Positions 1 to 15,100 of a stretch of DNA of 64,000 bases are shown here, piece by piece (position 1 is the stretch's first letter; every line of letters begins with the position of its first letter). Both the position numbers and the translations under genes were made by a program. Source of the DNA: Struthidea cinerea (lineage: Eukaryota; Chordata; Aves; Passeriformes; Corcoracidae); contig VZTI01003267.1 in the NCBI GenBank assembly GCA_013397865.1, forward strand, positions 1,472,902 to 1,536,901. The letters are read 5' to 3'. The notes beneath the pieces were generated by a model. It was not told the origin of the DNA, did not search any database, and saw only the letters and a list, made by a program, of their open reading frames with translations.

Positions 1-3000
1 CAGAATTAACTTGCAACATCTAATTCTGTTTTTTCCCTCGATTTTAAAGATTTTCAATTTCCTGCTATGTTTAATATTTGTGCCTAAACACAGATGGTTT
101 CTTAAAGTCTCTGCAATATGTCCTAGGGAACTGAAGTTTGTAGTCAAGGACAGAATCAGGATTTAATTTGGGAATTGGGATCTAAAGACAGGCCTTCAAC
201 ATGGCAAAAATAGGCTGTGGCTTTGGCTGGATCAACAGAAACCCAGCTACATTCGGAAAGAAAAAGGGGTGGATTTGGTAAAAGGCAGCAAAATGAAACC
301 TGAAAATGGAAGAAATATAGCTTCCAGCATCCTGAAGACTAAACTGCCCTTCAGGGTTCTCTTGGCCAGCGTGGAGGTTAACATGCATTTGACAGCAGAA
401 AAGCTTCAGGCTCTGACTGCTACAGCAAGGACCAGAGAAAAGGCAAACTTTCTTCCCCATCCTTATCTCCTGTGAGTGTGCACTATCAAGATGCACATCT
501 GATGTGTGGAAGCCCCTCTGCTTCCCAGTCATACAGCATTAAGGGCCAGTTCAGGGATGAAAAGGAATATATCAGGGCTGTCTGTGGAAATCCCTGGCTA
601 GAGGAAGGACTTTGGTCAGCTGGCATAAATCAGAGCATGGTGTGATCGATAATGTGGCTGTGCTATCCTCCTAAAACACATTTACACAAAAGTGTAAGAT
701 GGTGATGCAACACAGGACTTTGGTAGCACAAACTAGAAACTGTGTTTGGCTTAGGAAAGCAGAATTTGTTCTCAATTTGCACGGGAGATAAATCAACACT
801 TTCCAGCCTAGGTTCTCAATTCCCTTAATCAGAATTAATTCATTTAACAGAAGAAAACAGCAGTATCCTCATTCTGCAGCATATAAAAAGACACAATTCT
901 AGTTTAAAGAATACATCTACATACTTCCTTTCTGGAGACAAATTGCACTTGTAAAATCGAAGCCTGGCACTTCAAATACAGCCTTAAAAGCCTGTCTCTA
1001 ATGCTACACTTAGCCTGGCAGAGTGGACAGGAATACCTGTACCTCTTGCTTTCCAAACCCATGTCATGGTAAAGAAAACATCCTTCTTTCCACATAAACC
1101 AGTAGCAATGATTTTCATCCAGCCCTGTGCCTTGCCCTTCACAGGCCCCATGTGGTACCCACGTGCATTCCTAATTTTGCTTATTTCCTTATAAAACTCA
1201 AACAGCTGCTCCAACTTCCAAATGCCCAGTCTAAAACAAACCAGCCCACTGAACTGTTCATCTGACTGTGGTGTTTCTGTGAGGACCAGCATAGTAAGGG
1301 TAAAGCCCATCTCTGAGCTGCACATGCACTGCCACTGTCTCTTCCAAGAGATCTCAAACAAGCTGGAATTTTGGAGCAGCACTTCCTGCACCTGTCAAGA
1401 GCTGTTAGACAAGGGAAACACCTCTGTGTGAACTCCTACCTGTTAAATGCATTTCCTGGGTTGCTGTCATTGCCAATGTACCAATTTCATCATGAGGAAC
1501 AATCACACCAACAGTACCTGTGGCTGTGTTTCCTACTTTGCAGGTGGATATACCTAAACCTGCAAATCAATCATCTAAGTAAATAACCTCAAACGGGTTT
1601 TACTCCATGGCACTAACACATCTGGAGTTTCCCATAATAGTCTGCAGCCTTCAGCTTTGATGTCTTAAATGAGTTTGCATTACTATTCCTCTTAGAAAGT
1701 GCATAGTACCACGAAGGTTTCACTTTAATAAGCATGAATATTAAAACTTATCTACTGCATAACACATAGTCCATTTGAAAATTACTATCCCAAGCACGCT
1801 TTTGACTACAAATGACAACTTGCATCGAGTGGAAATTCAGCTGATAAAAATCACTATTTTCACACTGGAGCCAGTGTTACACAAAGACTGAATTTGTACC
1901 AAACTGAAGCTAATAGAAACACAATCTTATGAAACAGCACTAGGATGAAGCAGCTAATTCTATTTCATACTGCAGAAATATTTTCGTGGAATAACATTAA
2001 ACATTAAAAGACTGCTGTATTTTCTTCTTCTTTTACCCAGGAAAAATAAAGTCTGACAGGAGAAAGAAGAAAATAAACTCCCATTCTTATCTTCAAAATA
2101 TTACAAACCAAAAATAACTACCATTGTAAAAATACAGGGTCAGAAAGCAACAACCAGTAAAGAAAAACAACCAGATGAGTCGATCTAGTCTCCTACCTTT
2201 AGGGCAAAATGCTCCACAGCCCATTGTAGGGTCGCTGGGCCACCCTCATAGTGCATCCCAGGGGGAACTGCAGTCCTTGAGGTGTTGGAAGCTCCTGGCA
2301 GGCCCCTCTGCTGCTGCTCTTCAGAGGAGCTGTTTTAGCTTTAGAGCCTGTTTTCCAACAGAATGGTCCAAGCACATCACAACTCTCGGCTCAGAGCATC
2401 GCTTCAGAACAAGCGACTGACTGCCTATATAATTTAATATGATGCCACATGAGACTCATAGACCATCTGCAAAAGAAACTAAATCTGCTTTTTGCAGCTT
2501 GGTGAGTTGCGTCCTGAAGGCTGGGATGCAGTTTTGATTGTGTGCTTTTGTTATCAGTCATATAACTAAACAAAGTGCTCAAAGGGCAAGTGTAAAACAC
2601 ATGTTTTTAGCGATCCCAGTCTGTTTTTATTCTAGGTAACTTGTACCTTCTCCCCTTGTAACTGAATAAAGTCACAATTACCCTCAAAGCATAGGAAAAG
2701 TCTATGCATAGACACTGCAACATTGGAAATATCTTTTTCTTTCTTTTTTTTAAATTTTATTTTTATTTTTTAGCTGTTGTTGTGAAACAAAGTCTGATCA
2801 ACAGGAGATACTTGAATCCTGTTGCCTGAATTGAGATGCACATGTGATATTACCAAATATTACCAAATTCAGATCCTGATCACAGTATTCTTTTCTCTAC
2901 AAATACTTCCCTACTGAAATAATTAGCAACACTCACATGGAACAAGGATTAAGCCCTGAAACAGGCAAAAGCATATAAAAAGCTAAACAGCAGAGGAAAG

Positions 3001-6000
3001 GAGAGGTATGAGCCATCAAAAGAATAATAAACTACTGGTAAGAAATAAACTAGTTCTATGGTCTATTGGTTCTTCCAAAGGGGGACAGTAATGAAAATAT
3101 AATCTAAAGCAATTACTTACTTGGGCTAAAAACCAAATTCCTATGAAGTTTTCTACAGACTAAAACTTTTCAGAAGCTGTAAAATGTCTAAGTGTTTGTT
3201 TCAACTTGGAGCAGGAGGAGGGAAGTGACACATCCCTGGCTCATTTCTAAGTCATGGAAAGTAGTTACCTTTCTAATTTCCAGTGGAACTTCATTTAAAA
3301 TACCAGTGCCAAAAGACAAGTATGGAGAACGGAGTGGTTTTTATTGTCTACGGTTATTCAGCTGTGCTACCCGACATTCCTCCCCCGGGTTTCATATCAG
3401 ATGTGATTCCTTGCGGAAGAAGACTCAGAGCTCTCATCAGTGTTCTGACACCACATTCTTTGCCAGTTCTAAGGAGTCTCTGATACACACTGGTCTGCAG
3501 CTTTTGGGTCACTCTTAAAAGCAGCTTTCCCAGCCAACATTTCTACTTCATGCTGCACTCACAAGTGGTAATGGGGCTCCCCATTCTGACTCCTGGAGTC
3601 CCCTTGCCTTCTGGCACTGAAAACCTGCATTGCTGGACTGCTGAATAACAGCATTCAATTACAAGACAATACTGAGCTGGCAGTTCTTCACCAAGCTTTC
3701 CTTTTCTTAATTTCTGAATAGAATCATAAGTGTCCCAGATACTTTATTATGGCAATCCTGTTCGGGACACAAGTACAGCTAAAGGAAAACAATGCTTCAC
3801 TTGAAATGTCAAGAAGGAGGCTGAAAATTATTATATATTAAGAAAATTCACCAAATCTGAAGCCACAGGTACCTGCATCATCAACCTATTTTATAAGTGA
3901 TTATTTATATTTGTTTATAAAGTGGTATTTTTTTCCATGCACAGAAGTAGTTATTTTACAAAAATAGTAAATGAAATTTGTTTCTTTTATGCTGAGTTTT
4001 TATACCTACAGAAGCAGACAAAAGATCATGCCCAGGTAATAGGTGAGGTTATAGCAGAGTAAGAAAGATGCAAATTAGCGAAAGCAGAGCTCTTTTCTCA
4101 AAGGGTATAAAACGGCAAGAAGTTGACAACAGCAGGTCTGAAGTGCATAGCTTGAGGACTCAGCAGAGGAATTCCTACCCATTCTCTCTGTAATCCATTT
4201 TCACTTCCCACTAACATAAACTCAAGCCGGGCTTGGTTTCTAATTCCTAATATAACAACAACAACATCATCGTTCAAAAAGCCTGTGCACTTCCCCCTTC
4301 CCTTAGCAGAGATCACTGCAGGGAAAAATCCCAGCACATTGGTAAGATGCTTTGGGCCTAGAGTTTCCCAAACTGTTCCTAAGGGCTCATTTTCAACCCT
4401 GCAATTTTCAGCTTTGTAAAAACAGAAGGATAGCCAGGGAGGACTAAAGTCTTATTCAAGCCGTTTTGGCCATCAATACAGGAAACAATTCAAAGGCAAC
4501 ATGACACTGATAGCTTAATTTGTGAAAATGGATAAATACTGGATCTGCCACATAGCACATTAACCCATGTAACAAATAAATACAGAAATAGCACTGCAAT
4601 ACTTGGTTAAAAGGTTTTGGTTCACAGAGGAGGAAATTAAATTAAAGCATGTAATGTCAATTACTGTCATTTGTAATTTTATTTTGCTTCCCTAGAAACA
4701 ATACAGATGCAAGATTCTAAAGTTACCTGCATGTTTGATGCAAATGGGATAAAATTATCTAGGTTCTGAGAAAATCCAGATAGTAGTAGGGAAAAAACCC
4801 ACAGTTTTACCTAACCTCACTCACGGATCTTCTTCAAAGTGCTGGTCACATGAGGACTGACAAGCCTTCAATTTAAACATATAAGCCAACAACCCGGACC
4901 TGAAACAAGACTTTCATGTATAAAAAATTATGTTAAGTCATCAGAAAGGCTGGGAGGAGAGCAACAGCTTAATTCTCAGCTACTGCAAATGGACACAGCC
5001 TTACTAAAGCCAACAGAAGAGCATTGACTGATATCAGAAGAGAATTTGGCTTACTGTTTATACTGATTGATTCCAATTGGAAAATTACAGGGTCAGATCC
5101 TTAATGTTTCTGTCTCCTTCACTCTGCTCTGTGTAAAAGTGACAGAGACTAAAAGCCACGTGGAAGACTCCAAGCATCTCACCAGCACAGTAGCAAACAT
5201 TGCCAAATCTCATCAGTCCTTTTCCCCTTTGCCACGTGAAATGCACTGCAGCATCAGCACCCAGTTCTGCTTTTACACAAACAGCTTTGCAGCAGTAGAG
5301 CTCAGTGCTGCACAGAAGCATCCTACCCACAGCATATTCTGCTGAAGACAGGAAATAACACCAAAAATGAATTAATTATACTTACTGTTGGTGAAATAAA
5401 TGCCAGACGTATTTCTACCTTGCAAACTATGACCTGAGCTACACCAGAATTAGCAGAAAATCTGCTGTAAAGACCTCCAAGCCATTTTCCTTTAAGTATC
5501 ACCACTTTCAAATATGGAAGCATCCTGCCTTTGAAAACCCATACTTTCCTCAATGGTGTAATGCTAAAGCGAAATGATGATTAGAATTATAGGAAAGAGC
5601 TAACAAAAGAAAGACTAAATCAATCAGATGCTTTCTTATGCCTCTAAATGATACACATAAATCGTGTCTATCAGGTTCCCCCAGGCTATTTCAGGAGCAA
5701 GCAGAACACAAAATGATGCAGATTCATTACAAGAAGTCTAAATCTAATCTACCTGAATTTAAAATGCCAGGCATCATGTAAATGGAAGAAGAGATGACAG
5801 ACCTTGCATGTTATACATACGCAGAAACAAGAGTCATATAAACTGGGAGTCACATAAAGTGCTCATTTACCAAGAAATTACAGGTTAGATCCCTGGCACT
5901 GCAGGGATTGGTGTGTAACTGCAGTGAGGGAAGAGGTGTCTCCAAACTGCCCTCATGCCTTCCCTGCCCTGCAGAGGATGACATGAGCCTGGCACATGCG

Positions 6001-9000
6001 ACTTCAGAGGTGGCACTGAGGGTACGGGTGACACTTAACCTCCCCTCCCCACTCACCAGGGCTAAAATCCAAAAGTGAAGAATTCCAACACAGGCTGTGT
6101 GACGCAAAGGGAGAAGGTAGATACCAGAGTTATGTTTTTATACATGCAAATTATCAAATGGTGTCCTTCCCAAATAACGCAGGTGAATGTTGACAAAAGT
6201 CCTTTAAAAAGGGGAATTCCAACTAGATCTAGGTGGCAAATGCAAGAAAATTAGACTATTGAAAAAATAAAATACCACTGACACGACCCAGTTCACCTAT
6301 AACTGACAAACGGCTAAAAATAAGTCGACGAGAACCTGAGGAATTCCAGCTCTCCCAGAATGTTACTATTATTTGCAATGCACCTTGCAAGGTCCAAGTG
6401 TTACTAAACACAGGCAGGCCCATTGCCTTTTTCCCTAAACACACAGGAGAAAAAGAATGATGTCATACCTATAAATACACACACTTTTTTTATGCCTCAT
6501 ATCATAAACAAAATCTTTACTACAACCATACATGCACACAAAATCGGATTATTTGGAACACTCAATAATACAGCCTCTCTCTCCTAACAAGCCAGCCTCA
6601 TTCCCTGCCATTAAATTGAGACACATTCAGGTCTAAAACCTTCACCTGGAAGCAGACTCCTTGACTTGCTATGTGCTGACATTTTAAACTGAATGCAGGA
6701 ATAACTCTCCTTTCATTTTCTAAGCTATGCTGGATCAAAATCTAAACATCAGCAACGTTACTGAAAATACAGAAACAACCTCGAAGCCAAGAGAATCTCA
6801 GCAGCATAAAACCAGTATGCAGATCAGACCTAGATCATAACTCCTGCAGATTTCTCTCATGGCAGAAAAATATTGCTCAGCAAAAGGCAACACAATTGAT
6901 TACCAGTGTTTACTTGGTGTTATGTCATTATTTCTCAAGTGGAGAAACTACAGCGTACTGACTTTCAGGGATGCACTAAATTGGCTCAAAGTTTGTGCTA
7001 GAGGAAGAGGAAAAACCCCTTGATTTATAGACCTGCACATTAACAAGTGCCTCTTTCTTGTTACCCTCTCTCTGCCTTCCATTTAGCGTTCATGTTACTG
7101 GAGTTGGATTTCCTCTAGGCCTGGGCCCTATTCAGTGACTGCATTACTACCCCAATTCCACTTGAGATTCCGTTCCCAGAATCCTGCCAAGCTGGCAATA
7201 TGGTTCCTGAGAGACTACTTTCCCTGACATGCAGTAAGCTATTTATTGACACACCACTGTTCCCATTCAGTTCTGCACCTAAGCACTGAACTGGATAGCA
7301 GTTCCATATGTTGGATCTGTTACACATCTCTGGAAAATTATATTACTTTGGGTAAATAAAAAGCTAAGAGCAGCAGGAAAAATATCATAAAAATGCAGCC
7401 GAATTTGTTTCATCCTGCCTCCATCAGCAAATTTGGTCTATGACCTCTGCATATGAGTCATGCAAGTGCTTTAAAACTTGCAGTGATTTATATTTTCAGG
7501 ATAGGAAGTTCAAGGCTTATATTTCTGCTCCCCAACCATACATTATTTTCTTTATACACAATTTCTTGATAATTATCTATGAACTAAAATATATAGGCAT
7601 CTTATTTTCCTACTTTGTGGTGCACATTAACCAAAATCATTCATCTCAATAACCAGTCTCTGGGTTCTTGGCAGAGGAGAGCTGAATGTGTAGGTTATTC
7701 CTGGAACCACACTAGGCTGATGCTCTCATCATAGTTTTAGTCATGGAAACAGGCTTCTACCAAGACAGGCATTGTTTGTTAAAAAGGAAATTCCCAGCAT
7801 ATCTGTCAGAAAAAAGGAGTAGTAGGGTACACCACTTAAAAATGTAATATTTGCATGGGGCTGTTCATCAGAAGGCTTTAGTCTGTTCTACAAATCCAGT
7901 GATGCTTTTTGGAGCTTTGGGCTCACGTCCTGCTGAGAAACCACTCTGTATTCACAGTCCCTCTGCAGCACAGCTTCACTCCTTGAGACTTTACTATATG
8001 AAAGAGCAACAAGTTCTCTTCAAGCTTTGAAGAGAACTAGCAAAAGAGCTGACTTTTCAGTTTCTCCAAGCATTATTAGCACGGCTTTTGGATCCACAAA
8101 CCTGTGTTTTCTATGGCCTGTTTGGCCTTTACCGCAACGCTTGCAAGGTTACGAGCAACAGCCTTGAAAGGGATAATTTGTTTCCCTTGTGAGTCAGGCC
8201 CATAAGAACCACAGAGCAGCTCTGGCCACATCCAAGTCGACTTTACCATGTAGGGACCAACTCTGAATTGCTGCACTGGTGAGCTGCCACTGATGAAGCA
8301 TTCTTTGCCTCATTCCTGTAAAATTTAACAAAGAGTGCCTTCATTGAATAAAGGTGTAAAAATCTGTCTTCACAGATAAATTCTTTGGGTCTCTGTGTCT
8401 TCAGCACTTGCCTCTGCAGGATATTTTATGACTGCAAAAGCAAAGTGTCTCGCTCATCAGAGTCTGAGGAGTTTGTGTGGCACTGGTGTTTATCCTGTTC
8501 GCTTGCTTGGACTGGTCCTGCCCAGGCAATGAAAACTTTTTCATCTTATTTCTACAGAGTACTAACAGAGATCAATAATTCTGCTTTATCTAATGGAAAA
8601 TCTCTGGGGTCTTGTGAATCATGTGTTGGCAGCTTTATTTAGATGGAAATCTGGGCTCATCCCTTGGAAGTCTTGCCTTAGAACAATTTTCTGTAACATT
8701 CAGACTTCAGCTGATCTTTCAAATAATTTATAGTCTGAATGAGTTAAAACACAGGTGAAGTTTCCCTGCTGAATGATCAGTTCAAGCACAAAACCTGACC
8801 TGACAGATCTGGATCAGTTTTAGAAGTCGGCTGCAAAATATTACCTCAGTGAACAAGTTAATCCTAACCCAGGACCTGAAAGCTTCTGTTTTTCTTCAAA
8901 TGTTTCCATTTTCATTAGTACTACAGGGCATGTCAGGCGAATCCTGCCCTTTGTTACTTGTGCAGCCCAATTGCAATTAAGCTAACAAGTCTGCTGTAGT

Positions 9001-12000
9001 ATAGGATGGTGTCCAAACCCTTTTCATAGCTGTGGTTGCTCAGGAAGAAGAAAGCAAACCCTTAATTTGTCACTGAGGTAAGCATTTATCAACTGTGGGC
9101 ACAAAGGAAGGTCAACACATCTCTGCTGTTTCAGAACTACAATGGCACTTTAAGCCTCCTGATACCACTTTGATGCAGACAATGGCCATTATCACTATTT
9201 CATGAATATGAAAACAGACACAAAGAAAAAAAAAAAGAAAGAGAATTTGCATGCAGCCTCAGAGCAGAACAGGATTAGTGCTCAAGGGCTGCTGGCTCCC
9301 AGGCACAGGCTCAGAGCACTTCAGCAGCAGTCCCCCACACACATCACTCTCGCCCACATCCCTCTCCTCTCACCCACTTTCCTGATTAAAGCTAGTCACC
9401 TCCTCCTCAACACTACACTCACCTTGTCCATCTCGCCTTCCAAGGCCCGTGTTTGTTATCAGCATTCCAATCTCCCACTCTGGTGCTGCTCCTGCCACTT
9501 CCTCCCAGCAGCTTCCCCTTCTCCACCCTACAGCTGCAGGCATGGAGCCAGAGCTGTTATGTCCAAGTGATCTTGTTTTCCAGATCCCGTGGATAGGTAA
9601 ATGATGAAAAACAGTGCCCATGTTGCCAATCTAATTTATCCTATTTTGAATGCAGGTATTAAAAGTATGAAAATTATTATTGACTCTCTCTTGTCTCACT
9701 TAGTGGCACCTTAGACTGACTGTTTGAACTTTGCCTTAGAAATCTGTTTTCTAGTGTTAACTGCTGGTTTTACATGACATCCTAGACTGAGTATTTGTCA
9801 CCATAATCTCCAACCTTCTCTGTTCCCTATAAAACATTTCTTCCTGTCAATGTCTGAAAAGTCTTCAAACAATGTTAGGAAGAGAATTTGATAGTCTATG
9901 CTTCTAGAAACGGGTGTAGGCAGAACCAAGTTTAAAAGCACTGCACAGGCAAAAGAAAATATTTCCTGGATCAATCAAAGCTTACTGCCAGAAAGGGAAG
10001 ATGTTGCCTTTAATAGTCAGAGGAATCTACCACCTTGTGAAAGAGCACCAGGCAGCCAAGGCGTGCTGAAGAACAAACAGGAGATTGTCAGTGCCTGGCC
10101 CCTGGCACAGCAAACCTGTTGGTTTATAATTACAGCTCCCTGCTCTGCCAGGGCAGGGGGAAGGCCGGGCCAGAGCCGTGCCCCACCACAGCAGCACCTG
10201 CATGCAAATGTGGCAGTATCAGCTTAGGGGCGCCCAAGGGAACCACTTGCCATAAGTAAATGCACTTTGACAGCAGCTCCTAATAAGAGGAAGGAAATGA
10301 GGGAGAGAAAGAAAAGTGATAGGAGACAAAAGGACTTTATAAAACAGGGCTTTATTGCTTTCATTTGTAGCATTTTCCCTTTGTTCTGTTGAGCCTTCCA
10401 ATTCCAGATACTGCACAAAAGAGATACCTGTCTAAAAAAGTTTATTTCAATCTGAAACTGACTTGTAAGATGCTTCACTAATTCAACAGCCCATTATCAG
10501 GAGTAACAATGAGCCACCTCTAATTAATTTGGTGTGGGCTTTGCTTCTGATACCCATCAAATCAATATTAATGGGGAGTTTGTGCTCTCTCATTACAGCA
10601 CAAAATGGGTACCAATCTTCTCATGAAGACTTTTGGACCATAAACTGTGTTTGAGGTCAGCGTAGCTGGCTTCTTCCCACACCCTTTTTTTCAACCAGGA
10701 TGGAAAAAAATATATAATGATGTGCTATTTAGTACCTGGATAAAAATCTACATTCAGGCTGCCCTACACCGAAAGACTGAAACCAGTTCAATACGAAGAA
10801 ATCTCAGTCTAAGAAAATAAAGATTTTAGTAGCTCGCAGAGCTCAAATTAAACACTTAAATAGGTAACACTAGATATTTCTCATGCTGCCTCACATTTCT
10901 CTATTTATTTTTATCTGCAGGATCAAGCATGTTAGAGAGGGAGGCCTGGTAAGAATTGCCTCAGCCATCATTCTTGGTTACTTACATCTGTGGTCAATTT
11001 TCCACACTTTCTTCCATAAAAGGTAAACGAGGCACTGTACTTGCAACAGGATAATCTAAACAATATGAACAATGTTACTGTTGAAGACCATCTGGTTCAT
11101 CAAGCACAGCTCCAGACTTTTAACTCCTTGAATAAAGTGTGGAACCCTGCAGTGTATTTTTTTTTTTCAAAATTCATTTTTAAAATGGTAAAAGTAGAGG
11201 TCCTGGAGACATGAGGGATTCAGACAGGGAGAAAATTCAGTTTCTGGTTTTATCCTTTCTGTATCTTATGTATGTCGCAATCCAGGCTACAGACAAACAC
11301 TCAGACATCAAATTTTTCTACAAAGAAAAGCCCTCCGTGCGTAACTGGTATGTGTGGGGTTGGCGTTTCAGAGGGGAGACAAGAGGGTTAAGTATTTCAT
11401 AATTCACTTCAACTTAATGGCCTGATTCTACCACTTCTTAAAAGGTAATAAAAGTCAAAGAAGGGTCACCAGGAATTAGAGGAAAATAGAGGGGAGGGAT
11501 AAGGGTGAATGCAACCAAAGAAGGCTTTTGCTAATTGTACACACAATTTCTTATCTGTAGATAAATTAACAAGTGGCTGGTCTCTGGGAGAAAAATGTTA
11601 AAGCAGCGTAGGAACAAAATAACCTGGAAGAGGGCAAGCCAGTAGGGAGAAAACAGTGATCCTGAAAGTCCAAAGAGCAAAGGAAGCACTGGAGCTGGCT
11701 ATGCTCTGTGCTTCAGAAGCTGGACCAAGGGTCTGTGCCTCAGTTTCCCCACCCACCCATTGCCAGGGGAATCGCAGCCCAGGGGAGCAGTGCCAGGATT
11801 CACCTCAGCTCCGCGAGGAGCTCTGGAATACAGAACGGCAGCAAGCTCGTGGCTTACAGCAGAACAGCTCCACAGACATACAGGAGTTAAATATTCTTAC
11901 TCTTCTAAAAGGCTACAGACTTCAAAACACACTTGTTTTTCAACTGAGCAACAGAAAGAATTAGATTTTGTCACGGGCCTTTGTTCAGTTTTCGCTCAGC

Positions 12001-12132
12001 TCCGTGATCTCTCAATTCTGTGATTTCTGTGCACAGAGCGGGTTAAAAAGCCGCGTAAGCACTGGCTGTAACAGGGCAGGGTTTTGGTCCTCAAGAGGGT
12101 TGTTATCCTCCAAAGAAGTTTTAATGGCATTA

Positions 12133-12195
12133 TAAAAAAGAAAACAAAACAAAACAATAAAAACATCCAAAATAAAACCAAAAAACCCACAACCA
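12133..12195 (+). repeat. A-rich low-complexity tract (AAAC-type)
   Basis: Run of AAAACA/AAAACC motifs with few other bases, in PARVA intron 1. No retroelement body is recognised next to it. Confidence 0.8.
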
Positions 12196-15100
12196 ACTGG
12201 TTGTTGAAATACTTCAATGCTTTTTATTTAATTTCTAAAAATATTTCTGGAAAGGAAAGCAAAGAAAATTAATTAGAGCATAGTTGGATTTTTTCTTTTT
12301 GTGTAAACACAAAAATTAATTCTCATATTCAGCGGTTCCTTGCCTTAAATTCTGCATCTTGCTTTAACTAGAAACATCACCCTATCTGGTTTCTAGGTAG
12401 AGCACACACAGGGCTGAACCTTCCCCTACAGTAAGTTCTTCCAGCCACTCCCAAAAACATGTGCCCACAACCCTTTTTCAAATCTACTCTAATTTAGATC
12501 TAATTTTCATTGAAGCTATTATATCATAAGCCCACTGCAATATGTACTGACATACATATGCTGAATTCTTAGCTTACAAAATAATTTTAAGACGCAAGAA
12601 GGACTTTTTAAAAATTATTTTAAAGAAATCGTTTTTAATATATGCTCATGACTCACCAATTAAAAAAAAAAGCAGTGTTACAGTAAGCAAGATAGGTCAG
12701 GCAGTTTTATGATTAATGGGGTCAAAAAGTTAGAATTCCTGTTTAAAACTTTGGTTGCTCACACTGAAACAATTAACCCTATCTATGGAGCACCAGGCCC
12801 CAAAAAACAATGCAAATTTCAAAAAGAAGCAATACTATGTTACGAAAGGCTTATTTTGATGTGTGTTCCTCCCCTTCAAAAACAGAGCAACAGATTTCAC
12901 CCATTTATCAAGAGATTTTCTGGGTGTAACTCTTCCAAAACAAATCTAGCTTTGAAGTATGAGATGTTAGAGTACAATGGGTAAACTAGGCATGCCCTAA
13001 TGGCTATTTTGCTGCAAAAGCATCCTGTTTTCTGCTGTACCAACTGAAAGTCCCTTTCCTCCTACTTAAGCTAGTATTAGGATCTGAAAAATGAAAACAG
13101 AAGTCATTTGATCAACAAGGAATCTGCTGCTGAAACCTCCCATACGTTAATGACAACAGCAGTCACAAAAGCGTCTGCCAATTACACTGTAGCTCTGAGA
13201 AAAATCATTGCTTTAAATTTATTTTCATGCTAACTCGACTAGTTAGATAGCGAGCATCAAATGCACTGCAAGCAGCTCCTGGATTTTAATGAAGAGCATT
13301 CCACAGGAATAATGCTAACACGTGCTGAGTGATAAACATATAAGCACTAATACTGTTCTGCAAAGCCTTAAATTACACGCTCCAGTGCGTTGGATTTAAA
13401 TCCTAGAAGACACTGGCACCAATTGCTGGGATTACAACTTTCAATTAAACCTAGAACTAAATTACTGGATTTCAAACCATTTCTTTAAGCCACACCTGTC
13501 TGCTAAGCCTTTCACCACATTCACACTAAATAACCCTTAACAATTTTTCATCGAGAAAGCTCAAAGGTTCTTCCAAATTTAATCCCCGTCACCGCTCCAC
13601 TTCACACATCTGGAAACTGAGGCACACAATAATTAAATATCCCAAGCTAACACAGGAACCTGTGCCATGGCCACTGCCTTTGAAAGGGGCAATTGCACCT
13701 TGTTCCCAAACTTGTTGATCATTCTCATTCCCACATGATCATCATCTCTTGTGCAAGTATTCACATGGCCTTATGGTAAATTATGCCAGGAAAGAGTTTC
13801 AGATTAAAACTGAGGGGTAAAAGGAATGATATGCATGCAAATTAACACAGCTAAATCTGTAGCCATTATTTATGAGGCACCTCTAGGTGGGCACCTTTCT
13901 AGACTTGGTAACAGAATGTTATCTTGACTCAGCACAACAAAAGTCTACAGTTGCCTTTGAAAACCTCAGTCAGGTTTCCATCTAATTGAAAAGTGATAAA
14001 AAAAGAAAACAAAACCAAAATTATTTTTCCTCCTGATTCAGGACTGTTCTCTATTTGAAAAAGTGATTAATTGCTTTTCTAAATAATGTTAAGCTTACGC
14101 AGACTAAATCTCACCAAGAAGCATTTGGCCAACTTCATATGAATTTCATATAGCAAAACACTCAAACTTTCTTAAAGCCAAATGTCCATACTCTTGCCCA
14201 CACCACAGCTGAAGAGCTGCAGGGATGCTGTGCATGGTGGAAAACTATTGACACGGGAGAGCTCTGCACCTGCACTTCCACACCCAGAGTGCTGCGCCCA
14301 GTTCAGGGCTCTCCAGTGCAAGAGACACGTGGAGTTACTGCAGAGTCCCGTGAAGGGCCGCAAAGGTGCTTAGTGACCTGGAGCATCTCTCATGAGGATG
14401 AGACCCAAAGTCCCAAAGCTCTGGTGCACCCAGAGATTCTCCAACTCAGAAATGCTCAGAAGGTTCGACTACGGAGAGAACTGGAGAACAGGAGCACAGA
14501 ACAGGACAAAGAATCGACTCAGCCATGCATACCCTCAACTACTCTCTCCATGCACAGACATCAAAAGCTAATTCAAATTAAAGAAATCTAAGCCACGTGC
14601 ATATACACAAACACCTCATTCCTTCCCTGCACTCCTACAAAGAGTTAGATTCCTTTAGTATCCCGGTAAAAAGTAGTCTATTGCACAAATATGCTCTGGT
14701 CATAAGAACTGTCACAATCAAAATTATTGAGAATGATTCTTTTATCTAATGTTTGATATATTTCATTAACTATATTGAAATTCTTGTGCACACCAAGAAG
14801 TAAACAGCCTGAGTATTTTGAGAAGTGTGAAGCTGACATGTATCACTTCTGAGGAAAAAAACGATCCTCTCCTTTTCTGGCAGCTGTCATTACAAAAGTA
14901 GGTAGTTGTTTCCTGCAGATTAAATCCCTGAAACTGCACATTCTAGTCCATACTCTGTAGTAACTGCTTTGAAGCAAAAATAAAAACACTTGGGTTGCTG
15001 CTTCTTGTGCAAAGGTTTCCATGTCAGTAACAACAATGTATGTAACACTTCTAAAGCCTGATGAACTAAAAGACAAGGAGGACTCTGCTAAACATAAAAT

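Noticed and set aside
14455..14500. tRNA-like GGTTCGA box
   Set aside because: There is an isolated GGTTCGACTAC motif, with no A box or acceptor stem at the right spacing.
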